NCBI RefSeq assembly: GCF_965662505.1
Contig: NZ_CBFIHX010000168.1
Span: 1 to 5,897 of the forward strand
DNA length: 5,897 nucleotides
Direction: 5' to 3'
From: Pseudomaricurvus sp965662505
GTDB lineage: Bacteria; Pseudomonadota; Gammaproteobacteria; Pseudomonadales; Cellvibrionaceae
Shown: positions 1-5,213 of the stretch, piece by piece
Layout: the number at the start of each line of letters is the position of its first letter
Numbering within the stretch: the first letter of the stretch is position 1
Program-made: the position numbers and the translations under genes
The notes under the pieces: generated by a model
The model's input: the letters and a program-made list of their open reading frames with translations, nothing else
What the model was told of the DNA's origin: nothing
Database searches by the model: none

Positions 1-141
1 AAAGCCCGCTCCGCCTGCCATTTCACCCAGCGCTTTCTCTGCCAGCAGGCATTGTTTGTAAAACTCCACACCACCGCTGAAGCCAACGCCTCCCCTAGGT
101 TTCAGTCGCTGCCGGCCTCTTTTTGCAACTGCGAAAAACAT
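1..141 (-). other. Unresolved left edge: possible 5' end of a divergent ORF (47 codons, runs off the window)
   Basis: Read on the minus strand, an ATG at 141-139 opens a frame that stays open to the window edge. Its inner part, from a GTG codon at 69-67, looks protein-like (a short amphipathic stretch, EFYKQCLLAEKALGEMAGG). I recognise no family. Against it: there is no Shine-Dalgarno before the ATG, and the purine-rich AGGGGAGG at 96-89 lies about 19 nt from the GTG, which is too far. The plus strand is also open in one frame from position 1 to a TAA at 149-151, but that peptide has about six cysteines in 50 residues and looks unlike a real protein. The edge could therefore be the start of a divergent gene, the tail of a plus-strand gene, or non-coding. 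Confidence 0.2.
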
Positions 142-169
142 TGCAAACAATAACGATTCTCAGTATTGT
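141..169 (+). promoter_or_regulatory. Predicted sigma70 promoter of the siderophore receptor gene
   Basis: TTGCAA at 141-146 matches the -35 consensus at 4 of 6 positions. TATTGT at 164-169 matches the -10 at 4 of 6, and the spacer is exactly 17 nt. The predicted start of transcription would be near 176, about 30 nt before the ATG. The Fur-box match occupies the spacer and part of the -10, the usual arrangement for direct repression by Fe-Fur. A second TTGCAA lies at 123-128. The promoter is inferred from sequence only. Confidence 0.5.
149..167 (+). promoter_or_regulatory. Fur box (ferric uptake regulator operator)
   Basis: AATAACGATTCTCAGTATT matches the classical 19-bp Fur consensus GATAATGATAATCATTATC at 13 of 19 positions. 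It lies in an imperfect dyad, CAATA..GA...TC..TATTG, spanning 148-168. The site is 40 nt upstream of a siderophore receptor ATG and overlaps the predicted promoter. From general knowledge of Fur, the receptor would be repressed when iron is plentiful and expressed when it is scarce. Confidence 0.7.
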
Positions 170-194
170 GGCGCCATTCTGGAAGCACCACCCT

Positions 195-200
195 GGGGAG
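195..200 (+). promoter_or_regulatory. Ribosome binding site of the receptor gene
   Basis: GGGGAG lies 7 nt before the ATG at 208. It is a strong Shine-Dalgarno at good spacing and supports this start codon, which is also directly followed by a signal-peptide coding sequence. Confidence 0.75.
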
Positions 201-207
201 AATTTAG

Positions 208-2352
208 ATGACACGCAAACACCTGCTAAGCAGCGCCATTGTCCTGGCCATAACCACCAGCGGCCTGAGTTACGCCGAAACTACCGAATCCAAAAACACG
301 CAAGCGTCTATGGAAGAAGTTCTGGTCACCGGCAAATACACCATCAACGAACAGATTGATACCGCCACCGGTCTGGGCCTGACCCTGTTTGAAACTCCCC
401 AATCTGTGAGTGTGATGACAGCCCAACGCCTTCAGGACCAAAACCTTCGCTCTCTAACCGACGTTGTTAATAACGCCACCGGTGTTTCCGCCAAGGCGCA
501 GGACAGTACCCGTTATAAATTTTCTGCCCGCGGTTTTGCCATCGACAACTACCAGATTGACGGTATCCCTATTTCCTGGGAGCCCGGCGCCAACGCGGGT
601 GAAACCTCTACAGACACCTCCATTTACGAACGCGTCGAAATCGTTCGTGGTGCTACTGGCTTGCTGACTGGTGCCGGCAACCCTTCTGCCTCTATCAATA
701 TGGTCCGCAAGCACGCAGACAGCAGAGAATTTACCGGCAGCACCATGGTCTCAGCCGGACGCTGGAACACTTACAAATTCAATACCGACATCAGCACGCC
801 TCTGAATGACAGCGGCTCAGTGCGTGGCCGCTTTGTGGCAACCTACGAAGAAGGTGATTCCTTTCGTGACTTGGCTGGCGAAGAGAGCAGCGTATTCTAC
901 GGTGTGATTGATGCCGATTTGACTGACTGCACGCTACTGCGTGTCGGCGCCAGCTATCAGCAGAATAAACCCACAGCATCCACCTGGGGCGGTCTTCCGG
1001 TTTGGTACAGCGATGGCAGCCGTACCGATTGGGACCGTTCCAAAACCACAGCTACCAAATGGAGCACATGGTCTTCCGACGTTGAAAACTACTATGTTGA
1101 TCTTGTACACACGTTCAGTAACGATTGGACTGCAAAGTTAAGTGTGAACTACAACGTCAATCAATCCGACCAGTTGCTACTGTATATTTCCGGCACCGTT
1201 GATAAAACTACCGGACTGGGACTGAACGCTTCCCCCCGTAATGCGGGCACAAAACGAAAGCAGACCAACATCAGCCTGCAAGTCAATGGCACCTATCAGC
1301 TGTTTGATCGTGAACACGACCTGACCTTTGGGGTCATCGACAGTGACCAGGATGAAGAGAACTACTCCCTGGCCGTTGACTACACCGCTTTGCAAGCACC
1401 GGGCAACTTCTTCCTTTGGGATGGCAGCTATCCCCAACCTGCTTGGGGAGCAAAAGGGCAAGATGTCGACCTGAAAACAGAACAATCCGGGATTTATGCC
1501 GCAACACGACTTTCAGTCACAGACAGTTTGAAACTTATCTTTGGTGGTCGGGTTGCCGACTGGAGTAAAAAAGGCAGCACCTACGGCACGCCCGTAGATT
1601 ACGGTGACACTGGTGTATTTATTCCTTACGCCGGGGCCCTGTATGACATCACCGAACAACATTCGGTTTATGCCAGCTTCACCGAAATCTTTCAGCCTCA
1701 GCCAGAGCAGGATCGTACCGGCAACTTCCTGGATCCGATCACCGGTAAAAGTTATGAACTGGGCCTGAAAAGCCGTTTCTTTGATGAATCCCTGCAAACC
1801 ACACTGGCGGTGTTTAAGATCCAGCAGGACGATCTTGCTCAGGTAGACACCGGCTTTATTGTGCCTGGCACCATTAACGGTCAGGCTTACTACGCCGCGG
1901 AAGGTACCGAAAGTGAAGGTTTCGAACTTGAAGTGGTTGGCCAATTGGCAGCGGGCTGGGACCTCAGCTTCAGCTACACCCAATTCGAAGCCGAAGATGC
2001 TAACGGCGCAGAGGTGAATACTGACCAACCCCGCCAAATGATGAAGCTCTACACTACCTATAACTTCGGTGGCAGCCTGAGCAACCTGACCATCGCCGGC
2101 GGCGTGAATTGGGAGGGTCGTAACTACACGGATACGGTCAATCCTATCACCGGACAGCCCGAACGTCTGAAACAGGATGAATACAGCCTGGTCAGCCTAA
2201 TGGCACGTTACGATTTCACCCCACAGCTATCCGCTCAACTGAACGTGGACAACCTGCTGGATGAAACCTACTACAGCCAGATCGGCTTCTACAACCAACT
2301 GGAATACGGCGAGCCGCGCAATGCGACCCTGTCCATGAACTATCAGTTCTAA
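208..2352 (+). CDS. TonB-dependent siderophore receptor, FhuE-like
   Basis: Outer-membrane gated channel of 714 residues that takes up a ferric siderophore using energy from TonB-ExbBD. Residues 1-23 form a Sec signal peptide (basic TRKH, hydrophobic core, SYA cleavage site). A TonB box, EEVLVT, follows at 36-41. The plug domain comes next (about 60-168): SARGF at 106-110, YQIDGIP at 115-121, and ERVEIVRGATGLLTGAGNPS at 141-160. The remainder is the 22-strand barrel, ending in the usual aromatic F714. TWGGLP at 259-264, the NMVRKHADSREF stretch, and GLKS/PITGKSYELGLKS resemble E. coli FhuE (coprogen/rhodotorulic acid receptor), so a hydroxamate substrate is likely but unproven. The length is normal. 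No N-terminal signalling (STN) domain is present, so it is not a FpvA/FecA-type transducer. Cys241 is the only cysteine. Expression is probably Fur-controlled and monocistronic. Confidence 0.95.
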   Translation: MTRKHLLSSAIVLAITTSGLSYAETTESKNTQASMEEVLVTGKYTINEQIDTATGLGLTLFETPQSVSVMTAQRLQDQNLRSLTDVVNNATGVSAKAQDSTRYKFSARGFAIDNYQIDGIPISWEPGANAGETSTDTSIYERVEIVRGATGLLTGAGNPSASINMVRKHADSREFTGSTMVSAGRWNTYKFNTDISTPLNDSGSVRGRFVATYEEGDSFRDLAGEESSVFYGVIDADLTDCTLLRVGASYQQNKPTASTWGGLPVWYSDGSRTDWDRSKTTATKWSTWSSDVENYYVDLVHTFSNDWTAKLSVNYNVNQSDQLLLYISGTVDKTTGLGLNASPRNAGTKRKQTNISLQVNGTYQLFDREHDLTFGVIDSDQDEENYSLAVDYTALQAPGNFFLWDGSYPQPAWGAKGQDVDLKTEQSGIYAATRLSVTDSLKLIFGGRVADWSKKGSTYGTPVDYGDTGVFIPYAGALYDITEQHSVYASFTEIFQPQPEQDRTGNFLDPITGKSYELGLKSRFFDESLQTTLAVFKIQQDDLAQVDTGFIVPGTINGQAYYAAEGTESEGFELEVVGQLAAGWDLSFSYTQFEAEDANGAEVNTDQPRQMMKLYTTYNFGGSLSNLTIAGGVNWEGRNYTDTVNPITGQPERLKQDEYSLVSLMARYDFTPQLSAQLNVDNLLDETYYSQIGFYNQLEYGEPRNATLSMNYQF

Positions 2353-2363
2353 TACCCGGGCCA

Positions 2364-2394
2364 AGTGAAAATCGTCAATATGGCAATTTTCACT
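2364..2394 (+). terminator. Hairpin 1 downstream of the receptor gene
   Basis: AGTGAAAAT (2364-2372) pairs perfectly with ATTTTCACT (2386-2394). After one C/A mismatch, three more pairs (one G-U) close a 5-nt loop at 2377-2381. It starts 12 nt after the receptor stop codon. No uninterrupted U-tract follows, so it may be a weak terminator or a 3'-end RNA stabilising structure. Confidence 0.5.
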
Positions 2395-2401
2395 CACCTT
2401 C

Positions 2402-2438
2402 AGAAAGCCAGTCAAAGCCCCGCTTTGGCTGGCTTTCT
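2402..2438 (+). terminator. Hairpin 2 downstream of the receptor gene: 17-bp stem with CCC loop
   Basis: Arm 2402-2418 (AGAAAGCCAGTCAAAGC) pairs with 2422-2438 (GCTTTGGCTGGCTTTCT) over 17 consecutive positions, the only non-Watson-Crick pair being T2412-G2428, around a CCC loop. It is the strongest secondary structure in the window and separates the receptor from the pcnB operon. The 3' arm ends in a pyrimidine-rich run rather than a true U-tract. Intrinsic termination is the most likely role, but efficiency cannot be judged from the sequence. Confidence 0.7.
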
Positions 2439-2448
2439 CGCTTCTGCG

Positions 2449-2457
2449 TGGTACACT
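2449..2457 (+). promoter_or_regulatory. Candidate extended -10 promoter for the pcnB operon
   Basis: TGGTACACT contains TACACT at 2452-2457 (4 of 6 matches to the -10), preceded by TG one base upstream, which is the extended -10 form. No convincing -35 lies 16-18 nt upstream, where the sequence belongs to the terminator stem. It is the best promoter-like motif between the terminator and pcnB, about 85 nt before the pcnB ATG. Confidence 0.35.
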
Positions 2458-2471
2458 GCGCCTCCATATCA

Positions 2472-2486
2472 CGCTCAATATGAGCG
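2472..2486. promoter_or_regulatory. Perfect 6-bp dyad in the pcnB leader
   Basis: CGCTCAATATGAGCG is a perfect inverted repeat (CGCTCA / TGAGCG, 3-nt centre) about 15 nt downstream of the candidate -10. It could be an operator or a small 5'-leader hairpin. I recognise no matching regulator. Confidence 0.3.
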
Positions 2487-2506
2487 CCCACGTTCCATAA
2501 GCCTAA

Positions 2507-2520
2507 CCGGGCCCGCCCGG
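2507..2520 (+). promoter_or_regulatory. GC-rich leader hairpin before pcnB
   Basis: CCGGGC (2507-2512) and GCCCGG (2515-2520) can form a 6-bp all-GC stem around a 2-nt centre. It ends 21 nt before the pcnB ATG and could limit ribosome access to an initiation region that already lacks a clear Shine-Dalgarno. A 2-nt loop is sterically tight, so the outer pairs would have to form the stem. Confidence 0.3.
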
Positions 2521-2541
2521 CAGCCAACCCAGTAACCGACC

Positions 2542-3894
2542 ATGTTAAAGCGGCTAATCCGACCGATCATCAGTACTTTCAGCAAAGCTCCCAGCATCAA
2601 TCATCAGATCATTCCCCGTGAAAAGCACAGCATATCGCGCCGGGATATCAGCCGTTCGGCACTGAAGGTCATGCAGCGTCTGGGAGATGGCGGCTACGAG
2701 GCCTATCTGGTGGGTGGCGGTGTGCGAGACCTGCTACTGGGAGACCACCCGAAAGATTTTGATGTGGCCACCAACGCCACGCCGGAACAGGTGAAACATC
2801 TGTTCCGCAACTCTCGCATCATCGGCCGTCGCTTTAAGATCGTTCACGTGCGCTTTGGTCGCGAGATCATTGAAGTTACCACCTTCCGCGACAACCACAC
2901 AGACAATGCCAGTGCTCAGCACTCCGCCAAGTCCGAGGATGGTATGCTGCTGCGGGACAACGTCTATGGCGATATCCGCTCCGATGCCATTCGCCGCGAT
3001 TTCACCGTCAATGCGCTCTATTACACGCTCGATCACTTCAGTATCCACGATTTTACCGGTGGACTGCAGGACATTAATCGCCGCAAGATTCGCGTGATCG
3101 GCAATCCGGAAACGCGCTATCAGGAAGATCCGGTACGCATGCTGCGGGCGGTTCGCTTTGCCGGCAAACTGGATTTCGACATTGAGAAGAACTCCTCCGA
3201 ACCCATCCACAAGCTGGGTTCACTGCTGCTCAATATCCCTGAAGCCCGCCTGTTCGAAGAAGTTCTCAAGCTGTTTATGGGTGGCTATGGTCGCGCGGTA
3301 CTGCCACTACTTCAGGAATACGATCTGCTGCAGTACATTCTGCCTCAGACTGATCAGGCGCTTAAAGAGGATGAGCCATACGCCGAGGCTCTGATCCAGC
3401 AGGCTCTGACCAACACCGATAAACGCATCAAGAACAACCAGCGGGTAACACCGGCCTATATCTACGCCGCCATGCTTTGGCCCTCCGTCTGCGCCGAGCA
3501 GCGCAAACTGGAAGCCGAGGGCATGAAGCCAGTACAGGCTCATCAACAGGCCGCTCAAAACGTGGTATCCGCACAATTGCGGACTACCTCGATCCCCAAG
3601 CGTTTCACCCAGGGCATGAAAGAGATCTGGGATCTGCAGCACCGCCTGCCACGCCGTCAGGGCAAGCGCGCCGAGCGCCTGCACGAACACCCTCGCTTCC
3701 GCGCCGGTTACGACTTCGTGCTGATGCGCGAGCAAGCCGGTGAAGACCTGGAAGGCTTAGGCCAGTGGTGGACCCGCTATCAGGATGTCGACGAAGCCGA
3801 ACGGGAAAACATGGTAGCCAAGCTGGGCTCCGCCGGTCAGCCACGCAAGCGTCGCCCTCGCCGCAGAAAGCCCAAACCCAAAGCTCAAGACTGA
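2542..3894 (+). CDS. pcnB: Poly(A) polymerase I (PcnB)
   Basis: Adds A-tails to RNA 3' ends, marking them for exonucleolytic decay by the degradosome/PNPase pathway. The 450 residues are close to the usual gammaproteobacterial length. The class II nucleotidyltransferase head has LVGGGVRDLLLG at 56-67 and the metal-binding pair D72 and D74 in KDFDVATNATP, followed by LFRNSRIIGRRFKIVHV and EVTTFR (111-116). RRDFTVNALYY lies at 151-161 and EDPVRMLRAVRFA at 195-207. The region around RRQGKR and EHPRFRAGYDF, and a very basic tail (KRRPRRRKPKPK), are typical of PcnB rather than of CCA-adding enzymes. An in-frame TAA at 2533-2535 makes 2542 the first usable ATG; no good Shine-Dalgarno precedes it. 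It is the first gene of the cluster, and folK begins 4 nt after its stop. Confidence 0.95.
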   Translation: MLKRLIRPIISTFSKAPSINHQIIPREKHSISRRDISRSALKVMQRLGDGGYEAYLVGGGVRDLLLGDHPKDFDVATNATPEQVKHLFRNSRIIGRRFKIVHVRFGREIIEVTTFRDNHTDNASAQHSAKSEDGMLLRDNVYGDIRSDAIRRDFTVNALYYTLDHFSIHDFTGGLQDINRRKIRVIGNPETRYQEDPVRMLRAVRFAGKLDFDIEKNSSEPIHKLGSLLLNIPEARLFEEVLKLFMGGYGRAVLPLLQEYDLLQYILPQTDQALKEDEPYAEALIQQALTNTDKRIKNNQRVTPAYIYAAMLWPSVCAEQRKLEAEGMKPVQAHQQAAQNVVSAQLRTTSIPKRFTQGMKEIWDLQHRLPRRQGKRAERLHEHPRFRAGYDFVLMREQAGEDLEGLGQWWTRYQDVDEAERENMVAKLGSAGQPRKRRPRRRKPKPKAQD

Positions 3895-3898
3895 ATTC

Positions 3899-4384
3899 AT
3901 GAGCACAACGGCTTATATCGGACTGGGCAGTAACCTTGAGAATCCTTACCAGCAGGTTAAGCGGGCTCTGCAGGAATTGGGGCAGATCCCCCAGACTTGT
4001 GTAGTCGCAGCCTCCCCCTGGTATCAAAGTCTGGCTGTCGGCCCCGGTGAGCAGCCGGACTTCGTCAATGGCGTGGCGCAACTGACCACAGAACTTGACG
4101 CCCATGCCCTGCTCGATCAGCTACAGGCCATTGAGAACGCTCACGAACGGGTCAGAGAGGTCCGTTGGGGCCCAAGAACTCTGGATCTGGATCTGTTGCT
4201 GTTTGGCGCAGAGATTATTGATACGGAGCGCCTTCAGGTTCCCCACCCGTATTTAACCCAGCGCAACTTTGTGCTCTACCCACTGGCGGACATCGCCCCT
4301 CAATTAACGCTTCCCGGCGGTGACACACTTGAGTCTTTAGTGGCAAACTGCCCAAGTGACGGGCTACACCAAATTCAGGACTGA
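3899..4384 (+). CDS. folK: 2-amino-4-hydroxy-6-hydroxymethyldihydropteridine pyrophosphokinase (HPPK)
   Basis: Transfers pyrophosphate from ATP to 6-hydroxymethyl-7,8-dihydropterin, the step before dihydropteroate synthase in folate synthesis; cytosolic. The 161 residues match the family length. GLGSNL is at 8-13 and QPDFVNGV at 52-59. The signature RVREVRWGPRTLDLDLLLFG is at 84-103, including W90, R93 and the Mg-binding D96 and D98. HP at 116-117 and R122 complete the conserved set. The ATG starts 4 nt after the pcnB stop with no evident Shine-Dalgarno, so translational coupling to pcnB is likely. The last codons and TGA form the first unit of a tandem repeat. The next gene is in the same frame with only this TGA between them. 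Confidence 0.95.
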   Translation: MSTTAYIGLGSNLENPYQQVKRALQELGQIPQTCVVAASPWYQSLAVGPGEQPDFVNGVAQLTTELDAHALLDQLQAIENAHERVREVRWGPRTLDLDLLLFGAEIIDTERLQVPHPYLTQRNFVLYPLADIAPQLTLPGGDTLESLVANCPSDGLHQIQD

Positions 4385-4425
4385 GCCACACCAACTGGAT
4401 TGAGCTACACCAACTTCAGGATTGA
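4363..4425 (+). repeat. Three-unit imperfect tandem repeat across the folK stop codon
   Basis: The units are 4363-4384 (22 nt), 4385-4403 (19 nt) and 4404-4425 (22 nt). Each starts GCYACACCAA and ends GGAYTGA. Units 1 and 3 differ at two positions, and unit 2 lacks 3 nt in the middle. Unit 1 encodes the end of FolK including its TGA; units 2 and 3 are intergenic. Since 22 and 19 are both 1 modulo 3, the three TGAs fall in three different frames. It looks like local duplication of the folK 3' end. Confidence 0.8.
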
Positions 4426-4427
4426 TC

Positions 4428-4432
4428 AGGAG
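4428..4432 (+). promoter_or_regulatory. Ribosome binding site that sets the kinase start
   Basis: AGGAG lies 6 nt before the GTG at 4439. It favours that GTG over the TTG at 4400, which lies inside the tandem repeat and has no Shine-Dalgarno. Confidence 0.75.
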
Positions 4433-4438
4433 CAGACA

Positions 4439-5119
4439 GTGAGCGACGGTTTTAACATTACCCTGGACACCACAGGCCTCGACCTGCCACGCTTTATTGC
4501 CATCGAAGGCCCCATCGGCGTCGGCAAAACCACGTTGGCCAAGAACCTGGCTCGCACACTGGGCCACGAGCTGATGCAGGAAAATGCTGACGCCAATCCA
4601 TTTCTGGAACGCTTTTACGCCAATCCCAAGGCCGCCGCCCTGCCCACCCAGTTGTTTTTCCTGTTCCAGCGCTCACAGCAGATCCAGGATTTACAGCAGC
4701 AGGATATGTTTCAAACCAGTCTGGTCGCCGACTTCCTGATGGACAAGGATCAACTGTTTGCCCAGGTAACACTGGATGATGACGAGCTGAACATCTATCA
4801 GCAGGTCTACGATCAGTTGGACATTAATGCTCCGGCTCCCGACCTGGTGATCTATCTGCAGGCGCCTAACGATGTCCTCGAAGACCGTATCCGCACTCGC
4901 GGTGTGCAGGCCGAGCGCCATATCGAAAGCGACTACCTGACCACCCTCAACGATGCCTACATGCATTTTTTCCACTATTATGATCGGGCGCCGCTCTTGA
5001 TTGTGAACGCCGCCGAGCTGGATCTGGCCAACAACCCGGATCACTACCAACAGCTGGTTGATTACATTTTGACGATCAAAAGCGGTCGTCATTACTATAA
5101 TCCAACACCGACGTTATAA
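4439..5119 (+). CDS. Deoxynucleoside kinase (deoxyadenosine/deoxyguanosine kinase-like)
   Basis: Phosphorylates deoxynucleosides at the 5' position for dNTP salvage; cytosolic. With the GTG start at 4439 (AGGAG 6 nt upstream) the protein has 226 residues. The P-loop EGPIGVGKTT is at 23-32. E48, in the QENADANPFLERFY stretch, corresponds to the catalytic-base glutamate of the family. LFFLFQR (72-78) contains the expected base-binding Gln77, and DFLMDKDQLFA follows at 98-108. An arginine-rich lid, DRIRTRGVQAER, lies at 149-160. These place it in the dNK/dCK/dGK family rather than in thymidylate kinases or TK1. The preferred base cannot be read from the sequence. It lies between folK and panB, and the same frame as folK is interrupted only by TGA 4382-4384. 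Its last codons carry a tandem repeat. Confidence 0.9.
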   Translation: MSDGFNITLDTTGLDLPRFIAIEGPIGVGKTTLAKNLARTLGHELMQENADANPFLERFYANPKAAALPTQLFFLFQRSQQIQDLQQQDMFQTSLVADFLMDKDQLFAQVTLDDDELNIYQQVYDQLDINAPAPDLVIYLQAPNDVLEDRIRTRGVQAERHIESDYLTTLNDAYMHFFHYYDRAPLLIVNAAELDLANNPDHYQQLVDYILTIKSGRHYYNPTPTL

Positions 5120-5152
5120 TCGAACACCGACTTACGCATCCGACACTAACGT
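5096..5152 (+). repeat. 19-nt imperfect tandem repeat across the kinase stop codon
   Basis: Unit A (5096-5114, TATAATCCAACACCGACGT) and unit B (5115-5133, TATAATCGAACACCGACTT) agree at 17 of 19 positions. A third, decayed unit (5134-5152) agrees with unit A at 12 of 19; in its last 15 bases all three differences are transitions. Unit A encodes the last kinase codons, and unit B contains the TAA (5117-5119). Each of the first two units begins with a perfect TATAAT hexamer. Confidence 0.75.
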
Positions 5153-5164
5153 TAGATAACGTTA
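5147..5164. promoter_or_regulatory. Double TAACGTTA palindrome upstream of panB
   Basis: TAACGTTAGATAACGTTA is a perfect 8-bp inverted repeat with a GA centre. Each half is itself a palindrome, so it also reads as a direct repeat with 10-bp spacing, one helical turn. It lies 50 nt before the panB ATG. It resembles a binding site for a dimeric or tandem regulator, but I recognise no known operator. Confidence 0.35.
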
Positions 5165-5213
5165 ACAACGCCGGACCCCTGACAAACCTGTCATTACTGA
5201 AAGTGTGATTGCT

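Noticed and set aside
208..330. The receptor as a FpvA/FecA-type signal transducer
   Set aside because: Only about 12 residues separate the predicted signal-peptide cleavage site from the TonB box, leaving no room for the roughly 80-residue STN domain. No sigma/anti-sigma pair is visible nearby.
1513..2037. 174-codon minus-strand open frame inside the receptor
   Set aside because: It lies wholly antisense to conserved barrel sequence and has no recognisable domain or ribosome binding site.
3605..4105. 166-codon minus-strand open frame across pcnB and folK
   Set aside because: It is antisense to two well-conserved genes, and its arginine-rich composition is typical of a shadow frame.
4400..4438. 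Upstream TTG start for the kinase, adding 13 residues
   Set aside because: The TTG lies in the repeat and lacks a Shine-Dalgarno, whereas the GTG at 4439 has AGGAG at 6 nt. The extra residues are repeat-derived and precede the normal start of the domain.
5069..5101. TTGACG (5069-5074) with TATAAT (5096-5101) as a panB promoter
   Set aside because: Both hexamers are good, but the spacer is 21 nt, well beyond the usual 16-18. The second TATAAT at 5115 has no good -35 at the right distance either.
4363..5152. The two short tandem repeats as a CRISPR array or leader
   Set aside because: The units are contiguous with no spacers, only two or three copies each, differ between the two sites, and overlap coding sequence.
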